The notes under the pieces are model-generated. The model saw only the letters and a list, made by a program, of their open reading frames with translations. It ran no database searches and was not told the origin of the DNA. This document shows positions 8,386-16,843 of a DNA stretch of 48,291 bases, in pieces. How positions within the stretch are numbered: position 1 is the first letter of the stretch; each line of letters starts with the position of its first letter. Position numbers and translations under genes: made by a program. The DNA is from Paracoccus shandongensis (GTDB taxonomy: Bacteria > Pseudomonadota > Alphaproteobacteria > Rhodobacterales > Rhodobacteraceae): assembly GCF_017315735.1 (NCBI RefSeq), contig NZ_JAFLRK010000027.1:1-48291 (forward strand), given 5' to 3'.

Positions 8386-8490
8386 TCATGCCGGTTTTCG
8401 CCGCCTGCCGCATAAAGCATGTGGCAATCCGGGGAAATCGCGCGCCGCGACCTGGGCTAGGCTTGCCCGTCACCGCATGGAGGGAGAGGC

Positions 8491-9339
8491 ATGAAACTTG
8501 TGAGATACGGTGCAAAAGGCGCTGAAAAGCCGGGGCTTCTGGACGCCGAGGGGCGCGTGCGCGACTTGTCGGGCCATGTGGCGGACATTTCGGGCACCTG
8601 CCTGACGCGCGCGGGGCTGGCCGTGCTGCGCGCGCTGGATCCGGCCCGCCTGCCGCTGGTCGAGGGAACGCCCCAGCAGGATCTGCGCCTTGGCGCCTGC
8701 GTGGGCGGGGTGGGCAAGTTCCTGGCGGTGGGCCTCAACTATGCCGACCACGCCGCCGAGGCCGGGATGGAGGTGCCGACCGAACCCATCCTGTTCACCA
8801 AATGGACCAACTGCATCGCCGGGCCGGACGACGACCTGGCGCTGCCCCCCGATTCGGCCGCAACCGATTGGGAGGTCGAACTGGGCATCGTGATCGGCGA
8901 CGGCGGGCGCGACATCCCGCAGGACCAAGCCGACCGGCATATCGCGGGCTATTGCGTGATCAACGACATCAGCGAACGCGACTGGCAGTTGCGGCGCGGC
9001 GGCACCTGGGACAAGGGCAAGGGTTACGACGGCTTCGGCCCCCTCGGCCCCTGGCTGGTGACGGTGGACGAAATCCCCGACCCCTGCGCCCTGCGCCTGT
9101 GGCTGGAGGTGGACGGGCACCGCTTCCAGGACGGCACCACCGCCACGATGGTCTTCGGCCCGCAGGAGATCGTGGCCTATGCGTCGCGGTTCACCACGCT
9201 GCATCCGGGCGACGTGATCGCCACCGGCACGCCGCCGGGCGTGGGCATGGGCGCGACGCCCCCGGTCTATCTGCGGCGCGGCCAGGTGATGCGGCTTGGC
9301 ATCGAGGGCTTGGGCCAGCAGCGGCAACGGGTCGTCTGA
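8491..9339 (+). CDS. Fumarylacetoacetate hydrolase (FAH) family protein
   Basis: A 282-residue enzyme of the FAH superfamily, which cleaves or isomerises C-C bonds of diketo acids. Visible motifs are GLNYADHAAE (81-90), the metal ligands Glu128 and Glu130 in DWEVELGIVIG and Asp159 in VINDIS, and the GTWDKGKGYDGF loop (171-182). The last is seen in members such as 2,4-diketo-3-deoxy-L-fuconate hydrolases. ATG 8491 has GGAGGGAG just upstream. An SDR gene follows after 1 base, so the two are cotranscribed, and an SDR partner is common in sugar-acid routes of this kind. The exact substrate cannot be decided from sequence. Confidence 0.85.
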   Translation: MKLVRYGAKGAEKPGLLDAEGRVRDLSGHVADISGTCLTRAGLAVLRALDPARLPLVEGTPQQDLRLGACVGGVGKFLAVGLNYADHAAEAGMEVPTEPILFTKWTNCIAGPDDDLALPPDSAATDWEVELGIVIGDGGRDIPQDQADRHIAGYCVINDISERDWQLRRGGTWDKGKGYDGFGPLGPWLVTVDEIPDPCALRLWLEVDGHRFQDGTTATMVFGPQEIVAYASRFTTLHPGDVIATGTPPGVGMGATPPVYLRRGQVMRLGIEGLGQQRQRVV

Positions 9340-9340
9340 C

Positions 9341-10054
9341 ATGCCGTCCATCCTCATCACCGGCGCGGGCAGCGGCATCGGGCGGGCCACCGCGCGGCGC
9401 TTCCTGGCCGCGGGCTGGCGGGTCGCGGTCCTGGGCCGCAACGCGGATGCGCTGCGGGAAACGGCGGGCAGCGCCCCCGCGCTGATCCTGCCCTGCGATG
9501 TCACGGACGAGGCCGCCGTCGATGCGGCCTTCGACCGCGCCCATGCCGAATGGGGGCGGCTGGACGTGCTGTTCAACAATGCCGGGCGCGGGGCGGACCC
9601 GGCCACGCCCGACGCGATGGACCCCGCCACCTTCCGCGAGGTGATCGCGGTCAACGTGACGGGCATGTTCCTGTGCGCCCGCGCCGCCTTCCGGCTGATG
9701 CGCGGGCAAGCGCCGCAGGGCGGGCGGATCATCAACAACGGCTCGATTTCCGCCCATGCGCCGCGTCCGGGGTCGGTCGCCTATACCACCTCGAAACACG
9801 CGGTGACGGGGCTGACGAAATCGCTGTCGCTGGACGGGCGGCCCTTCGGCATCGCCTGCGGGCAGATCGACATCGGCAATGCCGCGACGGAATTGCTGAC
9901 GCAGGTCAGCACCAATGCGCCGGATGCGGAACCGCTGATGGACGTGTCGGTCGTGGCCGAGGCGGTGCTGCACATGGCGGGCCTGCCCCAAGGGGCGAAC
10001 GTGCAGTTCATGACGGTGATGGCCACCAACATGCCCTTTATCGGGCGGGGTTAG
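9341..10054 (+). CDS. Short-chain dehydrogenase/reductase (SDR)
   Basis: A 237-residue classical SDR. It has the NAD(P)-binding GAGSGIG at residues 8-14, NNAG at 79-82, and the catalytic Ser135, Tyr148 and Lys152 (YTTSK). It starts one base after the FAH-family stop codon, so the two probably form an operon and act on the same compound, with this enzyme oxidising or reducing a hydroxy/keto group. Its last 4 bases overlap the end of the convergent DUF2189 gene. The cofactor preference and substrate are unknown. Confidence 0.87.
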   Translation: MPSILITGAGSGIGRATARRFLAAGWRVAVLGRNADALRETAGSAPALILPCDVTDEAAVDAAFDRAHAEWGRLDVLFNNAGRGADPATPDAMDPATFREVIAVNVTGMFLCARAAFRLMRGQAPQGGRIINNGSISAHAPRPGSVAYTTSKHAVTGLTKSLSLDGRPFGIACGQIDIGNAATELLTQVSTNAPDAEPLMDVSVVAEAVLHMAGLPQGANVQFMTVMATNMPFIGRG

Positions 10055-10848
10055 CCGCCCATCACGCGGCGATAAACGTGCCAGCTTGCGTGACCCAGCA
10101 CCGGCAGCACGACCAGCAGGCCCAAAAAGCCGGGGATGATCGCCACGAACAGCCAGATCGCGATCAGCGCCCCCCAGACCGCCATCACGCCGGGGTTTTC
10201 CGCCACCGCGCGGCAGGACGTGATGATGGCGGTGATGAAGTCCACCTCGCGCTCCATCAGCAGGGGCAGGCCCACCACGGTGAAGGTGAACAGCACCGCC
10301 GCGAAGCCGCCACCGATGATCGTGCCCAGGACCAGCATCACCAGGCCCCGGCCCCCGAACAGCACCTCGGGCGACGAGGTGATGTTGGTCAGCGCCGACA
10401 CGCCCATGAACAGCGCGAAGACCGTGTGGGCCACGAAGACCCAGAACATGAACAACAGCAGGACCACCATCGCCATGGACGGGATCTGGCGTTGCCGCTG
10501 TTCAAAGACCACGCGCAGGATGCGGGCGGTGTCCAGGGGCTCGTTCGCCTCGATCCGGCGGCTGACCTCGTAAAGGCCCGTGGCGGCGAAGGGGGCGATC
10601 AGCGGGAATCCCAGGATGAAGGGGATCAGCCACCAGTCCTGCCCCGAGGCGAAGGCGACCGAGGCGAGCGCCCAGCCTCCCAGGACATAGAAGGCCGAAA
10701 AGATCAGCCCGAAGGCCGGCGCGCGGCGGAAGTCGCGCCAGCCCAGGGTCAGCGCGTCGGACAGGTCCGACAGGGCGATGTGGCGGGGTTCGGGGATCTC
10801 GTCGGGCAGGGTGTGGTGGTCGCGCGCGGGCAGGTCGGATCGGGTCAA
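10051..10848 (-). CDS. DUF2189 family integral membrane protein
   Basis: A 265-residue protein with about six hydrophobic helices arranged in pairs, matching the DUF2189 type found widely in alphaproteobacteria. The motif WRDFRRAPAFGLIFS opens the first membrane pair after a polar N-terminus of about 35 residues. The function is unknown in the family. It is monocistronic as far as I can see: it runs toward the SDR gene with a 4-base overlap at the stops, and coaD begins 68 bases upstream in a separate unit. Confidence 0.82.
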   Translation of the reverse strand: MTRSDLPARDHHTLPDEIPEPRHIALSDLSDALTLGWRDFRRAPAFGLIFSAFYVLGGWALASVAFASGQDWWLIPFILGFPLIAPFAATGLYEVSRRIEANEPLDTARILRVVFEQRQRQIPSMAMVVLLLFMFWVFVAHTVFALFMGVSALTNITSSPEVLFGGRGLVMLVLGTIIGGGFAAVLFTFTVVGLPLLMEREVDFITAIITSCRAVAENPGVMAVWGALIAIWLFVAIIPGFLGLLVVLPVLGHASWHVYRRVMGG

Positions 10849-10916
10849 GGATCCCTCCGGTCAAAGATGGCGCGCGTTCGCGATGATGCTAGCACCGCGG
10901 CGGATTGTCGCAAGCC

Positions 10917-11411
10917 TTATCCGCGGTAACGGTCCGCCAAGGCCTGGGCGACCGGGGGGGTCACGAATTTCGACACGTCGCCGCCAAGGCGCGCGATCTC
11001 CTTGACCAGCTTGGACGCGATGGCCTGGCGGCGGGCGTCGGCCATCATGAACACCGTCTCGATGCTGGCGTCGAGCGCGCGGTTCATGCCGACCATCTGG
11101 AATTCGTATTCAAAGTCGGCCACCGCGCGCAACCCGCGCACGATCACCTGCGCGCCCACGTCGCGGGCGCAGTCGATCAGCAGGTTCTCGAACGGGTGGA
11201 CCACGATCTCGCCCCCGGTGCGGGTGGTGATCTGGTCGCATTCGGCCTGCACCATGGCCACCCGATCCTCCAGCCCGAACAGGGGGGACTTGTCGCGGTT
11301 GATGGCGACGCCGATGACAAGGCGGTCCACCAGCGCCATGGCGCGCTGGATGATATCGACATGGCCCAGCGTGATCGGGTCGAAGGTGCCGGGGTAAAGT
11401 CCGATGCGCAT
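10917..11411 (-). CDS. coaD: Phosphopantetheine adenylyltransferase
   Basis: A 164-residue nucleotidyltransferase that converts 4'-phosphopantetheine and ATP to dephospho-CoA, the fourth step of CoA synthesis in the cytoplasm. YPGTFDPITLGH at the N-terminus carries the TxxH nucleotide-binding motif (Thr14, His17), and VRGLRAVADFEYE is the conserved substrate-binding segment. Length is typical. The bacterial ISSTxxR motif appears as a variant, IASKLVKEI. No close operon partner is evident; the CBS gene is 75 bases upstream on the same strand. Confidence 0.96.
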   Translation of the reverse strand: MRIGLYPGTFDPITLGHVDIIQRAMALVDRLVIGVAINRDKSPLFGLEDRVAMVQAECDQITTRTGGEIVVHPFENLLIDCARDVGAQVIVRGLRAVADFEYEFQMVGMNRALDASIETVFMMADARRQAIASKLVKEIARLGGDVSKFVTPPVAQALADRYRG

Positions 11412-11486
11412 GAACGGGCGCCCTTATGCTTGCTGCCCCGCAGGGAAAGCGGATTCCTGGGTGGATTGCAAGCGTTTGGACCGTCC

Positions 11487-11948
11487 TCAGGCGCCCATGA
11501 TCATGCCGGTCAGGGCCTCTTTCTCGGCGGCGAGCTCCTTCAGCCGCCCGCTGACCGCATCGCCGATGGAAACCACGCCCACCATGTTGCCGTCGGGATC
11601 CACGACCGGCAGGTGGCGGAACCGCCCCTGGGTCATGCGTTCCAGGATCACCAGCGCGTCGTCGCCCATGGTGCAGGTCTGCACGTCGCGGGTCATCACC
11701 TCGGACAAGGGGGTGGACAGCACGCCGGGACCGTGGGTGCCCAACTGGCGCACGATGTCGCGTTCCGAGAGAATCCCTTGCGGCTTTTTCCCGTCATCCG
11801 ACACCACGACCGCGCCGATGCGCTGTTCGGCCAGCATCTTCACCGCATCGCCCAGGGTGGCGTCGGGGCGGATGGTCACGATCGTCTGCGCCTCGATCCC
11901 CGGCTTGCCCGAGCCGGATTTCATCGACAGCAACTGATTGACAAGCAT
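11487..11948 (-). CDS. CBS-domain pair protein
   Basis: A 153-residue soluble protein made of two CBS motifs (about 20-75 and 85-140), for example RIGAVVVSDDGKKPQGILSERDIV and RFRHLPVVDPDGNMVGVVSIGD. Stand-alone CBS pairs bind adenosyl ligands such as AMP, ATP or NADH and serve as energy sensors, but the partner of this one is unknown. ATG 11948 has GGAGGA upstream. It lies between lysR and coaD on the same strand. Confidence 0.9.
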   Translation of the reverse strand: MLVNQLLSMKSGSGKPGIEAQTIVTIRPDATLGDAVKMLAEQRIGAVVVSDDGKKPQGILSERDIVRQLGTHGPGVLSTPLSEVMTRDVQTCTMGDDALVILERMTQGRFRHLPVVDPDGNMVGVVSIGDAVSGRLKELAAEKEALTGMIMGA

Positions 11949-12007
11949 GGTGCATCCTCCGGTGGCGATTGTGCTGGGGACCATCCTTTTCCCCGAATCG
12001 TGATCCG

Positions 12008-12904
12008 TCAAGTGCGACGAAGCTGCGATTCCAGGCGCGCGACCTCGGCCCGCAGCCCCTGGGCCAAGAGGTCGGCCAGCAGCGACAGCCGGCGCGAGGC
12101 GCGGTCGTCGGCATGGCGGATCAGCCAGAAGCTGCGTTTCAGGGCGATGCGGTCGGGCAGCACCCGTTCGACGCCGGGCGCGAAGGGAATGGCGAAGTCG
12201 TGGACGATCCCCACCCCCGCCCCCGCCCGGATCGCCTGCATCTGCACGGAAACCGAGTTCGAGGTGATCGCCGCCGACTGCACCCCGGTTTCCGACAGAT
12301 AGTCCAGTTCCCGGTCGAAGATCATGTCGGGGATATAGCCGATCATCCGGTGATGGCGCAGATCGGCCAGATCCCGGATCGGCGGGGTGGCTGCCAGGTA
12401 ATCGGCGTGCGCGGCTAGGTGCAGGTGGTAATCCGTCAGCCGCTGCACCGTCAGCCGCCCGGTGTCGGGGGGCGACACGGCCACGGCCATGTCGGCTTCG
12501 CGCTTGGTCAGGTTCACCACGCGCGGCAGGGCGACGATCTGGATTTCCAGCCCCGGATGCGCGGTGCACAAGTCGCGCGCGATCTGCGGCAGCAGGTAGT
12601 TCGCGCAACCGTCCGGCGCGCCGATGCGCAACTGGCCAGTCAGCCCGGCCTCTCGCCGCACGGCCTCGGCGGCGGCATTGGCCCCTTGCTCGGCGGCCTC
12701 GGCGGGGGCGACCAGGCGCGCGCCCTCGGCGGTCAGGGCGTATCCCTGCGGCGTCTTGGCGAACAGCGCGGCGCCGACGGATGCTTCCAGCCGGGCGATG
12801 CGGCGGCCGATGGTGGACGCGTCCATGCCCAGCCGTCGCCCCGCGCCCGACAGGCTTTCGGTCCGCGCGACCGCCAGAAAGATGCGCAGGTCGTCCCAGT
12901 CCAT
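12008..12904 (-). CDS. LysR-type regulator of the mmsA cluster
   Basis: A 298-residue LysR-family protein. The N-terminal winged helix-turn-helix (about 2-60) starts MDWDDLRIFLAVARTESLSG, followed by a periplasmic-binding-like co-inducer domain (about 90-290). It is divergent from mmsA across 96 bases that hold three evenly spaced TTTGC/GCAAA half-sites, so it probably controls the valine cluster and itself (inference). The co-inducer could be 3-hydroxyisobutyrate or methylmalonate semialdehyde, but nothing in the sequence decides this. Confidence 0.9.
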   Translation of the reverse strand: MDWDDLRIFLAVARTESLSGAGRRLGMDASTIGRRIARLEASVGAALFAKTPQGYALTAEGARLVAPAEAAEQGANAAAEAVRREAGLTGQLRIGAPDGCANYLLPQIARDLCTAHPGLEIQIVALPRVVNLTKREADMAVAVSPPDTGRLTVQRLTDYHLHLAAHADYLAATPPIRDLADLRHHRMIGYIPDMIFDRELDYLSETGVQSAAITSNSVSVQMQAIRAGAGVGIVHDFAIPFAPGVERVLPDRIALKRSFWLIRHADDRASRRLSLLADLLAQGLRAEVARLESQLRRT

Positions 12905-12912
12905 CCCGCCCC

Positions 12913-12938
12913 TTTGCAGAATCGCAAAACGTCTTTGC
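12913..12938. promoter_or_regulatory. Putative LysR operator between lysR and mmsA
   Basis: TTTGC (12913-12917), GCAAA (12924-12928) and TTTGC (12934-12938) occur as alternating inverted half-sites with centres 11 and 10 bases apart, on one face of the helix. The first pair forms TTTGC-N6-GCAAA. The block sits 9 bases from the lysR start and about 62 bases from mmsA, where a LysR tetramer would be expected to bind. Confidence 0.55.
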
Positions 12939-13000
12939 CACCATGCCCCTTTATCCGGCAAATCCGCAAGGCTAGGCTGCCCGCAATCAAGGAGGATGCG

Positions 13001-14500
13001 ATGAAAGAGATTCACCACTGGATCGACGGCAAGGAATACAAGGGCACCTCGGGCCGGTTCAGCGATGTCTTCAACCCCGCCACGGGCGAGGTTCAGGCGC
13101 ACCTGTCGCTGGCCACCAAGGCGGAACTTGACCATGCGGTCGAACGCGCGGCGGAAGCGCAGGTGAAATGGGGCGCGACCAACCCGCAGCGCCGCGCCCG
13201 CGTGATGATGGAGTTCGTGCGCCTCATCAACCGCGACATGGACAAGATGGCCGAGGTGCTGTCGTCCGAACACGGCAAGACCTTTCCCGACGCCAAGGGC
13301 GACATCCAGCGCGGGCTTGAGGTGATCGAGTTCTGCGTGGGCGCGCCCCACCTGCTGAAGGGTGAATTCACCGACAGCGCCGGCCCCGGCATCGACATGT
13401 ATTCCATGCGCCAGCCGCTGGGCGTGGTCGCGGGCATCACGCCCTTCAACTTTCCGGCGATGATCCCCTTGTGGAAGATGGGCCCCGCGCTGGCCGCCGG
13501 GAACGCGATGATCCTGAAGCCGTCCGAACGCGACCCCTCGGTCCCGCTGATGCTGGCCGCCTTGCTGCAAGAGGCCGGGCTGCCCGATGGCGTGTTGCAG
13601 GTCGTCAACGGCGACAAGGACAGCGTGGACGCGATCCTGGACAACCCGGTGATCCAGGCGGTGGGCTTTGTCGGATCGACGCCGATCGCGCAGTATATCT
13701 ATGAACGCGCCGCAAGCACGGGCAAGCGGGCGCAGTGCTTCGGCGGCGCCAAGAACCACATGATCATCATGCCGGACGCCGACCTGGACCAGGCGGCGGA
13801 TGCGCTGGTGGGTGCGGGCTATGGCGCGGCGGGCGAACGCTGCATGGCGATTTCCGTTGCGGTGCCGGTGGGCGAAAAGACCGCCGACGCGCTGATCGAA
13901 CGCCTGATCCCGCGGATCGAGAAGCTGAAGGTCGGCCCCTACACGGCGGGCAACGACGTGGACTATGGCCCGGTCGTGACCGCCGCCGCCAAGGCCAACA
14001 TCCTGCGGCTGGTGCAGACGGGCATCGACCAGGGCGCGGAACTGGTCGTCGATGGCCGGGACTTCAACCTGCAAGGGTATGAAAACGGCTTCTTCGTCGG
14101 CCCGCACCTGTTCGACCGCGTGACCCCCGACATGGACATCTACAAGACCGAGATCTTCGGCCCCGTCCTGTCCACCGTCCGCGCCGGTTCCTACGAGGAA
14201 GCCATCGGCCTGGCGATGAGCCACGAATACGGCAACGGCACCGCCATCTATACCCGCGACGGCGACACCGCGCGCGATTTCGCCAGCCGCATCAACATCG
14301 GCATGGTGGGCATCAACGTGCCGATCCCGGTGCCGCTGGCCTATCACACCTTCGGCGGCTGGAAGAAATCGGGCTTCGGCGACCTGAACCAGCACGGCCC
14401 CGACGCCTTCCGGTTCTATACCCGGACCAAGACGGTGACGGCCCGCTGGCCCTCGGGCATCAAGGAAGGCGGGGAATTCAACTTCCGCGCCATGGAGTGA
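13001..14500 (+). CDS. mmsA: Methylmalonate-semialdehyde dehydrogenase (CoA-acylating)
   Basis: A 499-residue aldehyde-dehydrogenase-fold enzyme that converts methylmalonate semialdehyde, CoA and NAD+ to propionyl-CoA, the last step of valine breakdown; it also acts on malonate semialdehyde. FGGAKNHMIIMPDAD and catalytic Cys281 in GERCMAI are diagnostic of MmsA rather than ordinary aldehyde dehydrogenases. ATG 13001 follows a strong GGAGG (12991-12995). It heads the cluster of isobutyryl-CoA dehydrogenase, 3-hydroxyisobutyryl-CoA hydrolase and 3-hydroxyisobutyrate dehydrogenase, separated from them by a 187-base gap with a hairpin. Confidence 0.95.
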   Translation: MKEIHHWIDGKEYKGTSGRFSDVFNPATGEVQAHLSLATKAELDHAVERAAEAQVKWGATNPQRRARVMMEFVRLINRDMDKMAEVLSSEHGKTFPDAKGDIQRGLEVIEFCVGAPHLLKGEFTDSAGPGIDMYSMRQPLGVVAGITPFNFPAMIPLWKMGPALAAGNAMILKPSERDPSVPLMLAALLQEAGLPDGVLQVVNGDKDSVDAILDNPVIQAVGFVGSTPIAQYIYERAASTGKRAQCFGGAKNHMIIMPDADLDQAADALVGAGYGAAGERCMAISVAVPVGEKTADALIERLIPRIEKLKVGPYTAGNDVDYGPVVTAAAKANILRLVQTGIDQGAELVVDGRDFNLQGYENGFFVGPHLFDRVTPDMDIYKTEIFGPVLSTVRAGSYEEAIGLAMSHEYGNGTAIYTRDGDTARDFASRINIGMVGINVPIPVPLAYHTFGGWKKSGFGDLNQHGPDAFRFYTRTKTVTARWPSGIKEGGEFNFRAME

Positions 14501-14504
14501 GCCG

Positions 14505-14535
14505 CGGGAAGGGCGGGCAGATCCCGCCCTTCCCG
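14505..14535 (+). terminator. Strong hairpin between mmsA and the acyl-CoA dehydrogenase
   Basis: A perfect stem (CGGGAAGGGCGGG at 14505-14517 with CCCGCCCTTCCCG at 14523-14535) and a 5-base loop, 4 bases after the mmsA stop. There is no T-run, so it may be a partial terminator or an mRNA-stabilising structure that sets mmsA above the downstream genes. Confidence 0.5.
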
Positions 14536-14687
14536 TCGGGGGCAGGCCCTTGCGGCGGGCACGATCGGGCAGCCTTGCCGGAGCCTGTCCAGCCGGTCCG
14601 GGAACGCCGCCAAGGGCTGTGACAGCCTTGCCAAGACGGCCCGCACAGGGCAATTAAACGCATGTTCAATTTCCGGGGGGACGGAAC

Positions 14688-15836
14688 ATGGACTTTGCCT
14701 TGACCGAGGAACAGGCGGCCATCTTCGACATGGCCCGCGATTTCGGCCGTGACCGGATCGCGCCCCATGCCCATGCGTGGGAGGCCGAGGGCACCATCCC
14801 GCGCGAGCTGTGGGCCGACGTTGCCGCCCTTGGCCTTGGCGGGCTGTATGTGGCGGAAGGATACGGCGGCGCGGGCCTGTCGCGGCTGGACGGCACCCTG
14901 GTCTTCGAGGCGCTGGCGATGGCCTGCCCCTCGGTCGCGGCCTTCCTGTCGATCCACAACATGTGCGGCGGCATGATCGACAAGTTCGGATCCGCCGACA
15001 CCAAGGCGCGCTGGCTGCCGGGCCTCTGCGCCATGGACACGGTGTTCTCTTATGCCCTGACCGAGCCGGGCAGCGGATCGGACGCCGCCGCCCTGCGCAC
15101 CCGCGCGGACCGGACGGACGACGGCTGGCGCCTGAACGGGACCAAGGCCTTCATCTCGGGCGGGGGCTATTCGGACGCCTATATCGTCATGGCCCGCACC
15201 GGGGCCGATGGCCCCAAGGGCATCAGCGCGGTGATCGTCCCCGACGGCGCCCCCGGCCTGTCCTTCGGCGCGCCCGAGGACAAGATGGGCTGGCGCGCCC
15301 AACCCACCGCGCAGGTGCAGTTCGACGATTGCACCATCCCCGCCGACAACCTGCTGGGCGAGGAAGGGCGCGGCTTTGCCTATGCCATGGCGGGCCTCGA
15401 CGGCGGGCGGCTGAACATCGCCGCCGCCGCGCTTGGCGGGGCGCAGGCGGCGCTGAACGCGACGCTGGCCTATATGGGCGAACGCCGCGCCTTCGGGCAA
15501 AGCCTCGACCAGTTCCAGGCGCTGCAATTCCGCCTGGCCGAGATGGAAACGGCGCTGCAATCGGCGCGCGTCTTCCTGCGCCAGGCGGCGTGGAAGCTGG
15601 ACACCGGCGCAGCGGACGCCACCAGGTTCTGCGCCATGGCCAAGCTGCACGTGACCGACCGCGCCTTCGAGGTGGCGAACGGCTGCCTGCAACTGCACGG
15701 CGGATACGGCTATCTGGCCGATTACGGGATCGAAAAGATCGTGCGCGACCTGCGCGTCCACCAGATACTGGAAGGCACGAACGAGATCATGCGCCTGATC
15801 GTCGCCCGGGCGATGCTGGCCGAACGGGGGAACTGA
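14688..15836 (+). CDS. Isobutyryl-CoA dehydrogenase (acyl-CoA dehydrogenase family)
   Basis: A 382-residue FAD enzyme oxidising isobutyryl-CoA to methacrylyl-CoA in valine catabolism and passing electrons to ETF. Visible are the flavin-binding YALTEPGSGSD, the FISGGGYSD loop, and the C-terminal HQILEGTNEIMR with the expected catalytic base Glu362. Similarity in style to ACAD8-type enzymes and the gene context support isobutyryl-CoA over other branched substrates. The stop overlaps the next start (TGATG at 15834-15838), so translation is coupled to the hydrolase. Confidence 0.9.
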   Translation: MDFALTEEQAAIFDMARDFGRDRIAPHAHAWEAEGTIPRELWADVAALGLGGLYVAEGYGGAGLSRLDGTLVFEALAMACPSVAAFLSIHNMCGGMIDKFGSADTKARWLPGLCAMDTVFSYALTEPGSGSDAAALRTRADRTDDGWRLNGTKAFISGGGYSDAYIVMARTGADGPKGISAVIVPDGAPGLSFGAPEDKMGWRAQPTAQVQFDDCTIPADNLLGEEGRGFAYAMAGLDGGRLNIAAAALGGAQAALNATLAYMGERRAFGQSLDQFQALQFRLAEMETALQSARVFLRQAAWKLDTGAADATRFCAMAKLHVTDRAFEVANGCLQLHGGYGYLADYGIEKIVRDLRVHQILEGTNEIMRLIVARAMLAERGN

Positions 15837-16843
15837 TGGACGACCTGAACATCCGCATCTCGGGCCGCGCCGGGCGCATCACCTTCACCCGGCCCAAGGC
15901 GCTGAATGCGCTGAGCCACGACATGGCGCTGGCGATCCATCGCGCGCTGGACGGCTGGCGCGACGACCCACGCGTCGAACTGGTCATCATCGACGCCGAG
16001 GGGGACCGCGCCTTCTGCGCGGGCGGCGACATCGCGGCGGTTTATCGCGCGGGGCTGGCGGGCGATCATGCCCTGGGGCAGCGCTTCTTCGCGGACGAAT
16101 ACCGCATGAACGCGGCCATTGCCGATTATCCGAAGCCCATCGTGGCCTTCATGGGGGGCTTCGTGATGGGCGGGGGCGTGGGCGTGGGGGGACACGCCAG
16201 CCACCGCATCGTCGGCGACACCACCCAGATCGCCATGCCCGAATCGGGCATCGGCCTGATCCCGGACGTGGGCGGAACGTGGCTTCTGTCCCGCGCGCCG
16301 GGGCGGATCGGGGAATACCTGGCGCTGACCGGCGCGCGGATGGGCGCGGGCGACGCGATCCATGCGGGCTTTGCCGACAGCTATATCCCCGAAGGCGAGT
16401 GGCCCGACCTGATCGCCCGGCTGGAAGCCACCGGCGACCTGTCCCTGACCCGGGGCGAGGACGCCCCCACCGCCCCCCTGCGCACGATGGACCTGTCCCC
16501 CTTCGCCAAGGACACGGTTGCCGACATCATCGACGCGCTGGAGGAGGACGGCAACGCCCAGACCCTGAAGATCCTGGCGGGCAATTCGCCCCTGTCCATG
16601 GCGGCGGGGCTGGCGATGGTGCGCGCGGCGCGGAACGACGCCCGGATGCAGGATTCGCTGGCCCGCGAATACCGCTTCACCCATCGCGCCACGCAAGACA
16701 CCGACTTTCTGGAAGGCGTGCGGGCGCAGATCATCGACAAGGACCGCAAGCCCCGGTGGATGGCGGACGCCAGCCCCGCCCATGTGGCCGCGCTGCTGGC
16801 GCCCCTGGGACCGCATGAACTGACCCTGGAGGAACCGGCATGA
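15836..16843 (+). CDS. 3-hydroxyisobutyryl-CoA hydrolase (crotonase fold)
   Basis: A 335-residue crotonase-superfamily protein. AFCAGGDIAAVYRAG forms the first oxyanion-hole segment, GFVMGGGVGVGGHASHR the second, and PESGIGLIPDVGG carries the Glu/Asp pair typical of 3-hydroxyisobutyryl-CoA hydrolases. The C-terminal extension beyond a normal enoyl-CoA hydratase (about 260 residues) also fits the hydrolase subfamily. It frees 3-hydroxyisobutyrate for MmsB. It overlaps both neighbours (TGATG upstream, ATGA downstream). A true enoyl-CoA hydratase activity for the preceding step is not encoded in this cluster. Confidence 0.9.
   Translation: MDDLNIRISGRAGRITFTRPKALNALSHDMALAIHRALDGWRDDPRVELVIIDAEGDRAFCAGGDIAAVYRAGLAGDHALGQRFFADEYRMNAAIADYPKPIVAFMGGFVMGGGVGVGGHASHRIVGDTTQIAMPESGIGLIPDVGGTWLLSRAPGRIGEYLALTGARMGAGDAIHAGFADSYIPEGEWPDLIARLEATGDLSLTRGEDAPTAPLRTMDLSPFAKDTVADIIDALEEDGNAQTLKILAGNSPLSMAAGLAMVRAARNDARMQDSLAREYRFTHRATQDTDFLEGVRAQIIDKDRKPRWMADASPAHVAALLAPLGPHELTLEEPA

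Noticed and set aside
8341..8490. Possible small gene between bactofilin and the FAH gene
   Set aside because: No frame with a plausible start and ribosome site; the stretch is explained by the terminator and promoter space.
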